Shown here: positions 18,175 through 25,632 of the stretch, piece after piece
Layout of the letters: every line of letters starts with the position of its first letter
Numbering within the stretch: position 1 is the first letter of the stretch
From: Streptomyces minutiscleroticus
GTDB taxonomy: Bacteria; Actinomycetota; Actinomycetes; Streptomycetales; Streptomycetaceae
NCBI RefSeq assembly: GCF_014650875.1
Contig: NZ_BMVU01000001.1
Coordinates: 310,001-374,000 of the forward strand
Direction: 5' to 3'
DNA: 64,000 bases
Notes under the pieces: generated by a model
The model's database searches: none
The model's input: only the letters and a program-made list of their open reading frames with translations
Told to the model about the DNA's origin: nothing
Made by a program: the position numbers and the translations under genes

Positions 18175-18897
18175 ATGTCCACAGGCGTGATCATTCTTTT
18201 GATCGTGATCGTGGCAGTCGTTCTCGCCGTCGCGGCCATGCTCGTCGTGCGGTCCCGCTCCCACGAGGGCGGCCGGGGCCTGAAGCGGCGTTTCGGGCCC
18301 GAGTACGACCGGGCCGTGGCCCACCACGACGGTGACACGAAAGCTGCCGAACGAGAGCTCGCCGAGCGCGTGAAGACGTACGGCTCGCTGGAGCTGCGGC
18401 CACTGGAGGCGGCCGAGCGCGAGCGCTTCGCGGCCCGCTGGACGGCCGCGCAGGAGCGGTTCGTCGACGCGCCGCGCGAGGCCGTCGTCGAGGCCGACCG
18501 GCTGATCGGGGAGGTGGCCGCCGCGCGCGGCTTCCCGGAGGGCGGGAGCTACGCCGACCAGCTCTCCGCGCTGTCGGTGCACCACGCGCGCACCGTCCAC
18601 GGCTACCGCCGCGTCCACCGCGTCGCCCACCCGCCGATGGACGCCGCGGCCGAGGCCCGCGCCGACGCGACCGGCGCCGCCGATCCCTCCGGCACGGAGG
18701 ACCTGCGCGAGGCCATGGTGGAGGCCCGCGCGCTCTTCGAGGACCTGATGGCTCCGGACCGCCGGGGCGACGGCGCGGCGCGGCGCGAGCACGCCGGGCA
18801 CGGCGCCGGCCGCCGCGAGTCCGCCGCACCGGACCGCGGCCGTTCCCGGGCCCCGTGGGACGGCGCTCTGAACCGACGTCACGTGAAGGGGAGTTGA
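18175..18897 (+). CDS. membrane-anchored protein with FVD-PR-EAD domain (uncharacterised)
   Basis: 240 residues. One N-terminal membrane helix (GVIILLIVIVAVVLAVAAML) is followed by a cytoplasmic, charged helical domain with RFGPEYDRAV, RWTAAQERFVDAPREAVVEA and DRLIGEVAAARGFPE. The C-terminal ~50 residues are Arg/Gly/His-rich and disordered. It stops 2 bp before the next gene, which carries the same FVDxPRxxVxEADxxxxEVAA signature, so the two are probably a co-transcribed paralogous pair. This type is common in actinobacteria as a hypothetical secreted/membrane protein. Function unknown. Confidence 0.75.
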   Translation: MSTGVIILLIVIVAVVLAVAAMLVVRSRSHEGGRGLKRRFGPEYDRAVAHHDGDTKAAERELAERVKTYGSLELRPLEAAERERFAARWTAAQERFVDAPREAVVEADRLIGEVAAARGFPEGGSYADQLSALSVHHARTVHGYRRVHRVAHPPMDAAAEARADATGAADPSGTEDLREAMVEARALFEDLMAPDRRGDGAARREHAGHGAGRRESAAPDRGRSRAPWDGALNRRHVKGS

Positions 18898-18899
18898 GC

Positions 18900-19673
18900 A
18901 TGACGGAGAACACGCCGGACGCGCGCACGTCCCGTCCCGGAACCGGTGGGCAGGGGCGGACGAACCCCGCCGACGGTCCCGGCCGCGACACGGCGCCCCA
19001 CGGCATACCGCGGCAGACCCCGGCCGCCGGCGCGACGGCGCCCGGGTACGAGGGCGGCGTGGCCGCCACCGGTGCCGCCGACCGGCCGTACGACACGGCC
19101 GGGACGAGCGGCACCACGTCCGCGGCCGGTACGACGCCCGCGACCGGCGCCGGGTCCGGTCCCGCCCGGGGCGCGGGCGCCGGCCCCCGGACGGACGGGA
19201 CCGCGCACGGCGCCCACCGGGACGGCTCTCCGGAGACGGGCGCCGGCACGGGCACGGGCGTGGCCCCGGAAGCCGCCGAGGCCGCGGTCTCGCGGGTCCG
19301 GGAGAGCGCCGCGGCGCACGGCTCCGGCCACGACGGCGGTGTCCCGACGGGCGCCGAGGACGGTGTCCGGACGGGGACCAGGACCGGTGCCGGGACGGGC
19401 GGTTCGGTCATCGCGCGCGAGGAGACCGACGAGCTGGAGCGGCAACTGCACCACGCCGTCGCCGGTTTCGTGGACGAGCCGCGGGCCTCGGTGGAGGAGG
19501 CCGACCACGTCCTGCAGGAGGTCGCGGCCCGCTTCACGGACGCCGTCGACCGGCGCCGCCGGTCCCTCCGCACGTCCTGGCAGGCCGCCGGCGACGGGAA
19601 GACCGACACCGAGCAGCTGCGGCTGGCCCTGCGGGACTACCGCGAACTCGCGGAGCGCCTGCTGAAGGTGTGA
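18900..19673 (+). CDS. disordered-head protein with FVD-PR-EAD domain (uncharacterised)
   Basis: 257 residues. The first ~170 are Gly/Thr/Ala/Pro-rich low complexity. The last ~85 form a helical domain (ELERQLHHAVAGFVDEPRAS, VEEADHVLQEVAARFTDAVD, LRLALRDYRELAERLL) that shares its central signature with the preceding gene's domain. It begins two bases after that gene's stop, so co-translation is likely. There is no membrane segment, so the pair may act as an anchored and a soluble partner (inference). GGGGAG lies upstream of the ATG. Confidence 0.72.
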   Translation: MTENTPDARTSRPGTGGQGRTNPADGPGRDTAPHGIPRQTPAAGATAPGYEGGVAATGAADRPYDTAGTSGTTSAAGTTPATGAGSGPARGAGAGPRTDGTAHGAHRDGSPETGAGTGTGVAPEAAEAAVSRVRESAAAHGSGHDGGVPTGAEDGVRTGTRTGAGTGGSVIAREETDELERQLHHAVAGFVDEPRASVEEADHVLQEVAARFTDAVDRRRRSLRTSWQAAGDGKTDTEQLRLALRDYRELAERLLKV

Positions 19674-19750
19674 TCACGGGCCGGGGTGCGATTCCGCCCC
19701 CGGAGGTGTGATCACGCCCGGGTGCGGGCGTGCGGGACGCGCGCCGCGCG

Positions 19751-19805
19751 CGCGACGGGGCTCCGGCCCGGAACGGTCACCGTTCCGGGCCGGAGCCCCG
19801 TCGCG
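19751..19805. terminator. 55-bp perfect inverted repeat, bidirectional terminator
   Basis: Two 27-nt arms are perfectly complementary around a single central base (19778). They read outward from GAACGGT/ACCGTTC through CCGGGCC to CCCCGTCGCG. It lies between convergent genes ending at 19673 and 19848, so it most likely stops transcription from both sides. Unusually long and perfect. Confidence 0.85.
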
Positions 19806-19847
19806 TCGGCGGGACCGGCGGCCGGGGCCCGCCGCACCCGTCCGGTC

Positions 19848-20294
19848 TCAGTCCGGGCCCGCCCCGCCGCCGTCCCGCGCGCGGCTTCCGGGGCCTTCGC
19901 GGCGCTCGCGCCGGTCGCGCAGCACCGCCTCCACGTCGTACGGCTTCATGCCCAGCGGCGGGCCGGGCGGCGGCCTGAACATCATGTCGCGGATCTTGAC
20001 GTTGACGTCCTCGACGATCCTCCGGGCGGCCCGCTCGGACGGCGCGGCCAGGGCGGCCGCCGGCGCGTCCTCCGCCTTCTTGCGCAGCGCGAGCGTGGGC
20101 GGCAGGACGGACAGCCCCTCGCGGGCCGTCTTCCGCTTGACCCACCACATCTCGTCGTACGCGGTGTCGGCGCCGCCCGGCAGGGGCTTGCCCGCGCCGG
20201 GCAGGCGGGCGAAGTCGCCGCGCCGCTCCGCCTCGCGGATCTGACGGTCGACCCAGGACTCGAAGCCGACCCCGGGGGGTTTGCGCTCGGTCAT
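19848..20294 (-). CDS. DUF1992 (DnaJ C28-like) protein
   Basis: 148 residues. The DUF1992 core is complete: ESWVDRQIREAERRGDFARL, PGAGKPLPG, and VKIRDMMFRPPPGPPLG with the helix after it. The family is shared with the conserved domain of human DNAJC28 and has no established biochemical role in bacteria. The C-terminal ~25 residues are Arg/Gly-rich. ATG start; the gene is divergent from the FHA-like gene and convergent with the pair on its left, with the long palindrome between. Confidence 0.87.
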   Translation of the reverse strand: MTERKPPGVGFESWVDRQIREAERRGDFARLPGAGKPLPGGADTAYDEMWWVKRKTAREGLSVLPPTLALRKKAEDAPAAALAAPSERAARRIVEDVNVKIRDMMFRPPPGPPLGMKPYDVEAVLRDRRERREGPGSRARDGGGAGPD

Positions 20295-20420
20295 GGGTCC
20301 ATTCTGCCGGACGGTGCGCGCCCGGGCGATTTATCATGCGGCGGCGACGCGTGCCCGGCGGCCCCGAACCGCCCCTCGGCGCGCGCCGGTTCGAACGGCG
20401 GGAACTGCGAAGGAGCGCAC

Positions 20421-20816
20421 GTGCTCGAACTCACCATGGCCTCGGTCTCCGGGGCGGACGCCGGGGCGACGGCCGGCATGCTGATGGCCGACGCGCCGAG
20501 CGATCCCGGAGCCGTGCTGCGGGTGGGCCGCGACGCGAGCGTGTGCCGCCTCGCGACGCCCGACGACTGGCTGTTCGTCTCCCGCGTCCACCTGGAGTTC
20601 CTGTGCGGCCCGGAGGGGACGTGGCAGGTGACGTGGCTGCGCGGCTCGCAGGACGACCCGTCCGCCGAGGTGCGGATCGGCCTCACCGGCGAGGACGTGC
20701 GGCTGCTGCCGTACGGGAGCACCCTGCCGCTGCCCCGGGGCGCGTCCGGTGAACTCGTCATCCAGGACCGCACCGGACCGCGCAGCGTGAACGTGGGCTT
20801 CTTCCACGAGGTGTGA
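20421..20816 (+). CDS. FHA-like domain protein
   Basis: 131 residues from a GTG start with a perfect AAGGAG 6 bases upstream. AVLRVGRDASVCRLATPDDW followed by FVSRVHLEFLC resembles the phosphothreonine-binding loops of FHA domains (GR...SR.H), with beta-rich sequence to the end (VRIGLTGEDVRLLPYGSTLP). No other domain. The partner kinase is unknown. No terminator is visible before the convergent O-methyltransferase, whose stop is 47 bp away. Confidence 0.7.
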   Translation: MLELTMASVSGADAGATAGMLMADAPSDPGAVLRVGRDASVCRLATPDDWLFVSRVHLEFLCGPEGTWQVTWLRGSQDDPSAEVRIGLTGEDVRLLPYGSTLPLPRGASGELVIQDRTGPRSVNVGFFHEV

Positions 20817-20863
20817 GACCGGGACGCCCCGGCCTCCGGGAGGCCGGGGCGTCCCGCGTCCCG

Positions 20864-21532
20864 TCACGGCAGGACGCGGGCCAGCGCGAAGCCGTCGTAG
20901 CCCTTGCCGCCCACCGTCTGCAGGGCCGTCGCGGTCAGCTTCGGGTGGCCGGAGACGAGTTCGAGGGCCGCGCGGGTGCCGCGCACGGCCGGGTCCTCGC
21001 CGGCCGGGTCGACGACCCTGCCGTCGCGCACGACGTTGTCCAGGACGATCAGCGAGCCGGGGCGGGTGAGCCGCAGCGCCCACTCCACGTACGGCGGGTT
21101 GTTCACCTTGTCGGCGTCGATGAAGACCAGGTCGAACGGGTCCGGCTCCTCCTTCGCCAGGGCGGCCAGCGACTCCAGGGCCGGTCCCACGCGGACCTCC
21201 GCGATGCCGTCCAGGCCGGCGCGGGCGAGGTTGCCGCGCGCGACGCCGGCGTGGACCGGGTCGTACTCCAGCGTGATCAGGCGGCCGTCGGCCGGGAGGG
21301 CGCGGCCCAGCCAGATGGTGCTGTAGCCGCCGAGGGTGCCGATCTCCAGGATCCGCCGCGCGCCCTGGATCTGCGCCAGGAGCTGGAGCAGCTTGCCCTG
21401 GGCGGGGGTGACGTTGATGGACGGCAGGCCCGCCGCCTCGCTGTCGCGCAGCGCGGCGGTCAGGACGTCGTCGGACAGGGCGAGGAGGGTGGTGAAGTAG
21501 TCGTCCACGTCGTTCCAGACGGACTCGCTCAT
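20864..21532 (-). CDS. class I O-methyltransferase (CCoAMT/catechol type)
   Basis: 222 residues, full length for the family. SAM-binding motif I is RRILEIGTLGGYSTIWLGRA, motif II ITLEYDP, and the DLVFIDADKVNNPPYVEWAL segment provides the metal-binding Asp residues of the caffeoyl-CoA/catechol OMT type. It acts on small phenolic or catechol-like substrates. A perfect 21-bp palindrome lies 20 bp upstream of the start, so a TetR-like repressor probably controls it; no such gene is next to it. Confidence 0.88.
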   Translation of the reverse strand: MSESVWNDVDDYFTTLLALSDDVLTAALRDSEAAGLPSINVTPAQGKLLQLLAQIQGARRILEIGTLGGYSTIWLGRALPADGRLITLEYDPVHAGVARGNLARAGLDGIAEVRVGPALESLAALAKEEPDPFDLVFIDADKVNNPPYVEWALRLTRPGSLIVLDNVVRDGRVVDPAGEDPAVRGTRAALELVSGHPKLTATALQTVGGKGYDGFALARVLP

Positions 21533-21552
21533 GCACCGTGCCTTTCGTCTGC

Positions 21553-21573
21553 CTAGTTAGCGGCGCTAACTAG
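21553..21573 (-). promoter_or_regulatory. 21-bp perfect palindrome, probable operator of the O-methyltransferase
   Basis: Arms CTAGTTAGCG and CGCTAACTAG around one central G. It is AT-rich for this genome and placed 20 bp upstream of the OMT start, in the position of a repressor site. The TTAGCG/CGCTAA core is TetR-family-like. Confidence 0.7.
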
Positions 21574-21587
21574 TTTCCCTCGCGAAT

Positions 21588-23015
21588 CTAGTCCCGGAGC
21601 GGACCCGGGGCCAGTGCATTCGGGGACTTCGGGCGTGCCCGGTGCGCGGCCGGGCAGCGCTCCACCGAGGGTGCCGACCCCGGCAGCGGGCGGCCCGCCG
21701 ACTCCGCCATGAACCAGACGGCCACGCCGCCCACCACGGCGGCGGCCATCATGTAGTACGCGGGCGTCATCATGTCCCCGGTCGCGCCGATGAGGGCCGT
21801 GACGGCCAGGGGCGTCGTGCCGCCGAAGAGGGACACCGAGACGTTGAAGCCGATGGACAGGGAGCCGTAGCGGACCCGGGTCGGGAACAGCGCGGGCAGC
21901 GCCGAGGGCATCGCCGAGGTGAAGCAGACCAGGAGCAGGCCGAGCGCGGCCGTGCCGAGGGCGACGGCGAGGAGGCTGCCCTGGCGGATCAGCAGCAGGG
22001 CCGGGACGGACAGGACGAGGAAGCCCAGGCAGCCCGCCGCGATCACCGGACGGCGGCCGACCCGGTCGGTGAGGGCGCCCGCGAACGGCTGCACGACCAT
22101 CATCAGCGCCATCACGGCGAGCACCACCAGCAGCCCGTGCGTCTCGTCGTACCTCAGCTCGCTGGTCAGGTAGCTCGGCAGGTACGACAGGAGCATGTAG
22201 TCGGTGACGTTGAAGACCAGCACCAGGCCGACGCAGAGCAGCAGCGCCCGCCACTGGCCCGCGACCGTCTCGCGCAGCGGCACCTTCGGGCGCTCGCGCT
22301 CGGCCCTGTCCGCCTCGGCCGCGAACGCCGGGGTCTCCTCCAGGCGCGTCCGCAGGTACAGGCCGATCAGGCCCATCGGGCCCGCGACCAGGAACGGCAG
22401 GCGCCAGCCCCAGGAGAGCAGGTCGTCCTCGGAGAGCAGCGCGGTGAGCAGGGTGACGAGGCCGGCGCCGCCGATGTAGCCGGCCAGCGTGCCGAACTCC
22501 AGCCAGCTGCCGAAGAAGCCGCGCCGCTCGTCGGGGGCGTACTCGGCGATGAAGGTGGAGGCGCCCGCGTACTCGCCGCCGGTCGAGAAGCCCTGCACGA
22601 GGCGGGCCGCGAGCAGCAGCAGCGGGGCGCCGACGCCGATCGACGCGTACGACGGGATCAGGCCGATCGCGAAGGTGCCCGCCGCCATCATGATCATGGT
22701 GAGGGCGAGGACCCTCCGGCGGCCGACGCGGTCGCCGAGCGGGCCGAAGACCAGGCCGCCGAGCGGGCGCACCAGGAAGGCGGCGGCGAAGGCGCCGAAC
22801 GTGGACAGCAGCTGCGCGGTGGCGTCGCCGGACGGGAAGAAGACCTTGCCCAGGGTCACCGCGATGTAGCTGTAGACGCCGAAGTCGAACCACTCCATCG
22901 CGTTGCCGAGGGCGGCCGCCCGCACCGCGCGCCTGACCAGCGCGGGGTCGGTGGCGGTGACGTCGGGCCGGTCGGGGGCCCCGGTCCTGGGTGCGACGGT
23001 GGTTGCGGTCGCCAA
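21588..23015 (-). CDS. MHS-family MFS transporter (ProP/shikimate/citrate type)
   Basis: 475 residues with 12 membrane helices. The metabolite:H+ symporter signature is clear: ALGNAMEWFDFGVYSYIAV at the first helix, GPLGDRVGRRRVLALTMIMM (motif A), RLVQGFSTGGEYAGASTFIA and GFFGSWLEFGTLAGYIGGAG. Such proteins import osmolytes or organic acids. TTG 23015 is chosen because it leaves the ~44-residue N terminus usual for the family; an ATG at 23097 would give a longer form. It lies directly upstream of the OMT gene on the same strand, but the palindrome suggests separate control. Confidence 0.87.
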   Translation of the reverse strand: MATATTVAPRTGAPDRPDVTATDPALVRRAVRAAALGNAMEWFDFGVYSYIAVTLGKVFFPSGDATAQLLSTFGAFAAAFLVRPLGGLVFGPLGDRVGRRRVLALTMIMMAAGTFAIGLIPSYASIGVGAPLLLLAARLVQGFSTGGEYAGASTFIAEYAPDERRGFFGSWLEFGTLAGYIGGAGLVTLLTALLSEDDLLSWGWRLPFLVAGPMGLIGLYLRTRLEETPAFAAEADRAERERPKVPLRETVAGQWRALLLCVGLVLVFNVTDYMLLSYLPSYLTSELRYDETHGLLVVLAVMALMMVVQPFAGALTDRVGRRPVIAAGCLGFLVLSVPALLLIRQGSLLAVALGTAALGLLLVCFTSAMPSALPALFPTRVRYGSLSIGFNVSVSLFGGTTPLAVTALIGATGDMMTPAYYMMAAAVVGGVAVWFMAESAGRPLPGSAPSVERCPAAHRARPKSPNALAPGPLRD

Positions 23016-23415
23016 GATCCGCTCGCCTGCCTCTCTTCGGGAACACGGACGGGCCCGCTGCGCGGAAACCGCGAGGCCGGCGGGCCGAAAATCGACCATA
23101 GGCACATCGTTGTCAGCACGTTGCGTGACGGCGTCGCGGCGCAGGGCGCCGAAAGGCCGCGCGAACAGGGGTGATGTGACCTGCGAAAACCGACAGGTGC
23201 ACACTCCGTTGTGACTCATGTCGCGCCCTTCGGGTGGAACCGCGCGCACACCCGGGGCATCTTCAACCGGACAAAACCCAGGGGGACGCCAGGTGAAGCA
23301 GGGGTTGCCCGCGTCTCACAGCGGGGGTGGTGCGAGCCTCTTAGGGTTCGGACAGCGGACAACGCGGTGAACCCGCGGAAACACGAGGGACGGGAACGGG
23401 GAGGGCCGACGGCGC
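23016..23415. other. divergent promoter region
   Basis: 400 bp between the MHS transporter and the GT87-PAP2 gene. No gene is seen. The left half is comparatively AT-rich and should hold the promoters; no known operator recognised. Confidence 0.4.
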
Positions 23416-25632
23416 GTGGCGAACGTGGAACACACCGGACGACCGGGTGACGCCTTCGGGACGGGGGCCGGCGACCCGGCGCGGGCACGGCTGAGCGCGG
23501 TCCGCGCCGGCCTCTGGCTGATCGCCGCCGTCCTGGCCGTGCGGCAGCTCGCCGCCGTCCTCGGCACACCCAGGGGCGACCGCCTGACGGACCTGGAGAC
23601 CTGGGTCGGGCCGGAAGGCGTCCTGCACGTGAACGGGTCGCTGTACGACTCGACCCGCTTCACCGGCACCCCCTTCGGCGGACTCGTCCTCAAACCGCTC
23701 ACCCGGGCCGCCGAGCAGGCCCTCGGCTGGGGCTGGACCTTCGGCACGCTGCTGCTGGTCGTCGCGATCGGTCTGATCGCCGCGCGCGCCCTGCCGCAGC
23801 CGGTGACCCGGCGCACGGCCCTGCTCGCCGCCCCGGTCGCGATCAGCCTGCTGATGCTGTCGCTGCCGGTGCGCAACACGCTGCACCTCGGCCAGACCAG
23901 CATCATCCCGGTGCTCCTCGTCCTGCTCGGCTGCCTCACCGTGCGCGGTGAGCGCGCGAGCGGCGTGCTCATCGGCGTCGCCGCCGCGCTCCAGCCGGCC
24001 GTGCTGCTCTTCGCGCCGCTGCTGTGGTTCACCGGCCGCCGCCGCGCCGCCCTGTCCGCCGGCGCCACCTTCGCCGTCTGCACCGCGCTCGCCTGGGCCG
24101 CGATGCCGCGCGACTCCATGACGTACTGGGTGCACCACCTGGCCGGGGTCGGCCTCGGCGGACCGGCCGACGGGCTCGCCAACCAGTCCCTGCACGGCGC
24201 GCTGCTCCGGTCCGGCCTCACCGGCCCGCTGGAGATCGCCCTGTACGCGCTGCTCGCCGCGGCCGTCGCCGTCGTGGGCCTGCGCCGCTCCGTGCGCTAC
24301 GCGCGCGACGGGCAGCTGCTGCTCGCCGTCGCGCTCACCGGCTGCGTCGCCGTCGCCGTCTCGCCCACCACCTGGCGGCACCAGCTGCTGTGGGTGCTGT
24401 TCGCGCTGGTCGGCCGGGTCGGCAGACGGGCGTCCGACCGCTACGTGTGGCCGGTCGCGGTCGTCCTCGTGATGACGCTGCCGGCCACGATGATGCTGCC
24501 GAACATGCCCGTGCTCCACCCGCTGCGCGACAACGTGGTGCTGCTGGCCGCGCTCGCCGCCGCCTGCGCCGTCCCCTTCCTGGCCCGCAGCTCCCCCTAC
24601 TACACGGCCCCGGTCCCCACCGAGTACGCGCCGCCCGCGCCGGGCCGCCGGCGCCTCGTGCCGCTGCCGCCGTTCCTGCGCCGGGTCCTCACCCGCCCCA
24701 ACCTGCTCCTCGAACTGCTCCTCATCCGCGTCGGCTACTCCGCCTACCAGCAGGTCCGGCTCGCCGCCGCCGACGAGGGCAGCGCGGACGCCCGGGCCAC
24801 CGCCGAGCACCACGGCGACCAGCTCCTGTCGCTGGAGCGGTTCCTGGGCATCGACATCGAGCACACCGTCAACCACGCGGTCGTCGGCGTCGGCTGGCTG
24901 CGCCACTTCTTCGACTTCTACTACGAGTCGTTCCACTTCGTCGTGCCGCTGACCGTGCTCGGCGTGCTGTACGCGCGCCGGCCCACCGAGTACCGCTGGG
25001 CCCGCTCGGCGCTGGGCTTCGCCACCCTGCTCGCCCTGGTCGGCTTCTGGCTCTACCCGCTGGCCCCGCCGCGCCTGATGCCGCACCTCGGCGTCATCGA
25101 CACCGTCCACGGCGTCCAGGACTTCTCCAAGCCGGACTACGGCACCCTCACCGCGCTGACCAACCAGTACGCGGCCATGCCCTCGCTGCACTTCGGCTGG
25201 TCGCTGTGGTGCGGCCTGGTGATCGCGATCCTCGCCCCGAAGGCGTGGATGAAGGCCCTCGGACTGCTGCACCCGCTGTTCACCGTGTCGGCGATCGTGG
25301 CGACCGGCAACCACTGGGTGCTCGACGCCGTGGGCGGCGCCGCCGTCGTCGGCGCGGGCTTCGGGCTGACCCACCTGCTCCAGGGCCCGCGCGCCCGCAC
25401 GCCCCGCCCGGCCGTCGCGACGGTCGGCGGGGGCGGTGCGACCGCCGCGGCCGGTGCGACCGTCCCGGAGGGCAGGAGCGCTCCGGGCGGCGGGCCCGCC
25501 CCGAGCGGTGCGGCCGCACCGGACGGCGGGGCCGGCACGCATGCCGGGGCCGGCACGGACGGCGGCGCCGCACCGGACGGCGGGGTCAGCACGGGCAGAC
25601 CCGGGTCCGCGAAGGACCGTACTCCGAGCTGA
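23416..25632 (+). CDS. bifunctional GT87 glycosyltransferase / PAP2 phosphatase
   Basis: 738 residues. Residues ~20-390 are a multi-pass GT-C fold of the GT87 polyprenyl-phosphomannose-dependent mannosyltransferase type (about ten helices). Residues ~430-665 are a PAP2-type membrane phosphatase with AMPSLHFGWSLW and GNHWVLDAVGGAAVVG as its catalytic His-containing motifs. The rest is a Gly/Ala/Pro-rich tail. The fusion is typical of actinobacteria; it probably modifies an envelope glycolipid or inositol phospholipid and removes a phosphate (inference). GTG start behind GGGGAGGG. Its stop lies inside the convergent gene's 3' end. Confidence 0.85.
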   Translation: MANVEHTGRPGDAFGTGAGDPARARLSAVRAGLWLIAAVLAVRQLAAVLGTPRGDRLTDLETWVGPEGVLHVNGSLYDSTRFTGTPFGGLVLKPLTRAAEQALGWGWTFGTLLLVVAIGLIAARALPQPVTRRTALLAAPVAISLLMLSLPVRNTLHLGQTSIIPVLLVLLGCLTVRGERASGVLIGVAAALQPAVLLFAPLLWFTGRRRAALSAGATFAVCTALAWAAMPRDSMTYWVHHLAGVGLGGPADGLANQSLHGALLRSGLTGPLEIALYALLAAAVAVVGLRRSVRYARDGQLLLAVALTGCVAVAVSPTTWRHQLLWVLFALVGRVGRRASDRYVWPVAVVLVMTLPATMMLPNMPVLHPLRDNVVLLAALAAACAVPFLARSSPYYTAPVPTEYAPPAPGRRRLVPLPPFLRRVLTRPNLLLELLLIRVGYSAYQQVRLAAADEGSADARATAEHHGDQLLSLERFLGIDIEHTVNHAVVGVGWLRHFFDFYYESFHFVVPLTVLGVLYARRPTEYRWARSALGFATLLALVGFWLYPLAPPRLMPHLGVIDTVHGVQDFSKPDYGTLTALTNQYAAMPSLHFGWSLWCGLVIAILAPKAWMKALGLLHPLFTVSAIVATGNHWVLDAVGGAAVVGAGFGLTHLLQGPRARTPRPAVATVGGGGATAAAGATVPEGRSAPGGGPAPSGAAAPDGGAGTHAGAGTDGGAAPDGGVSTGRPGSAKDRTPS

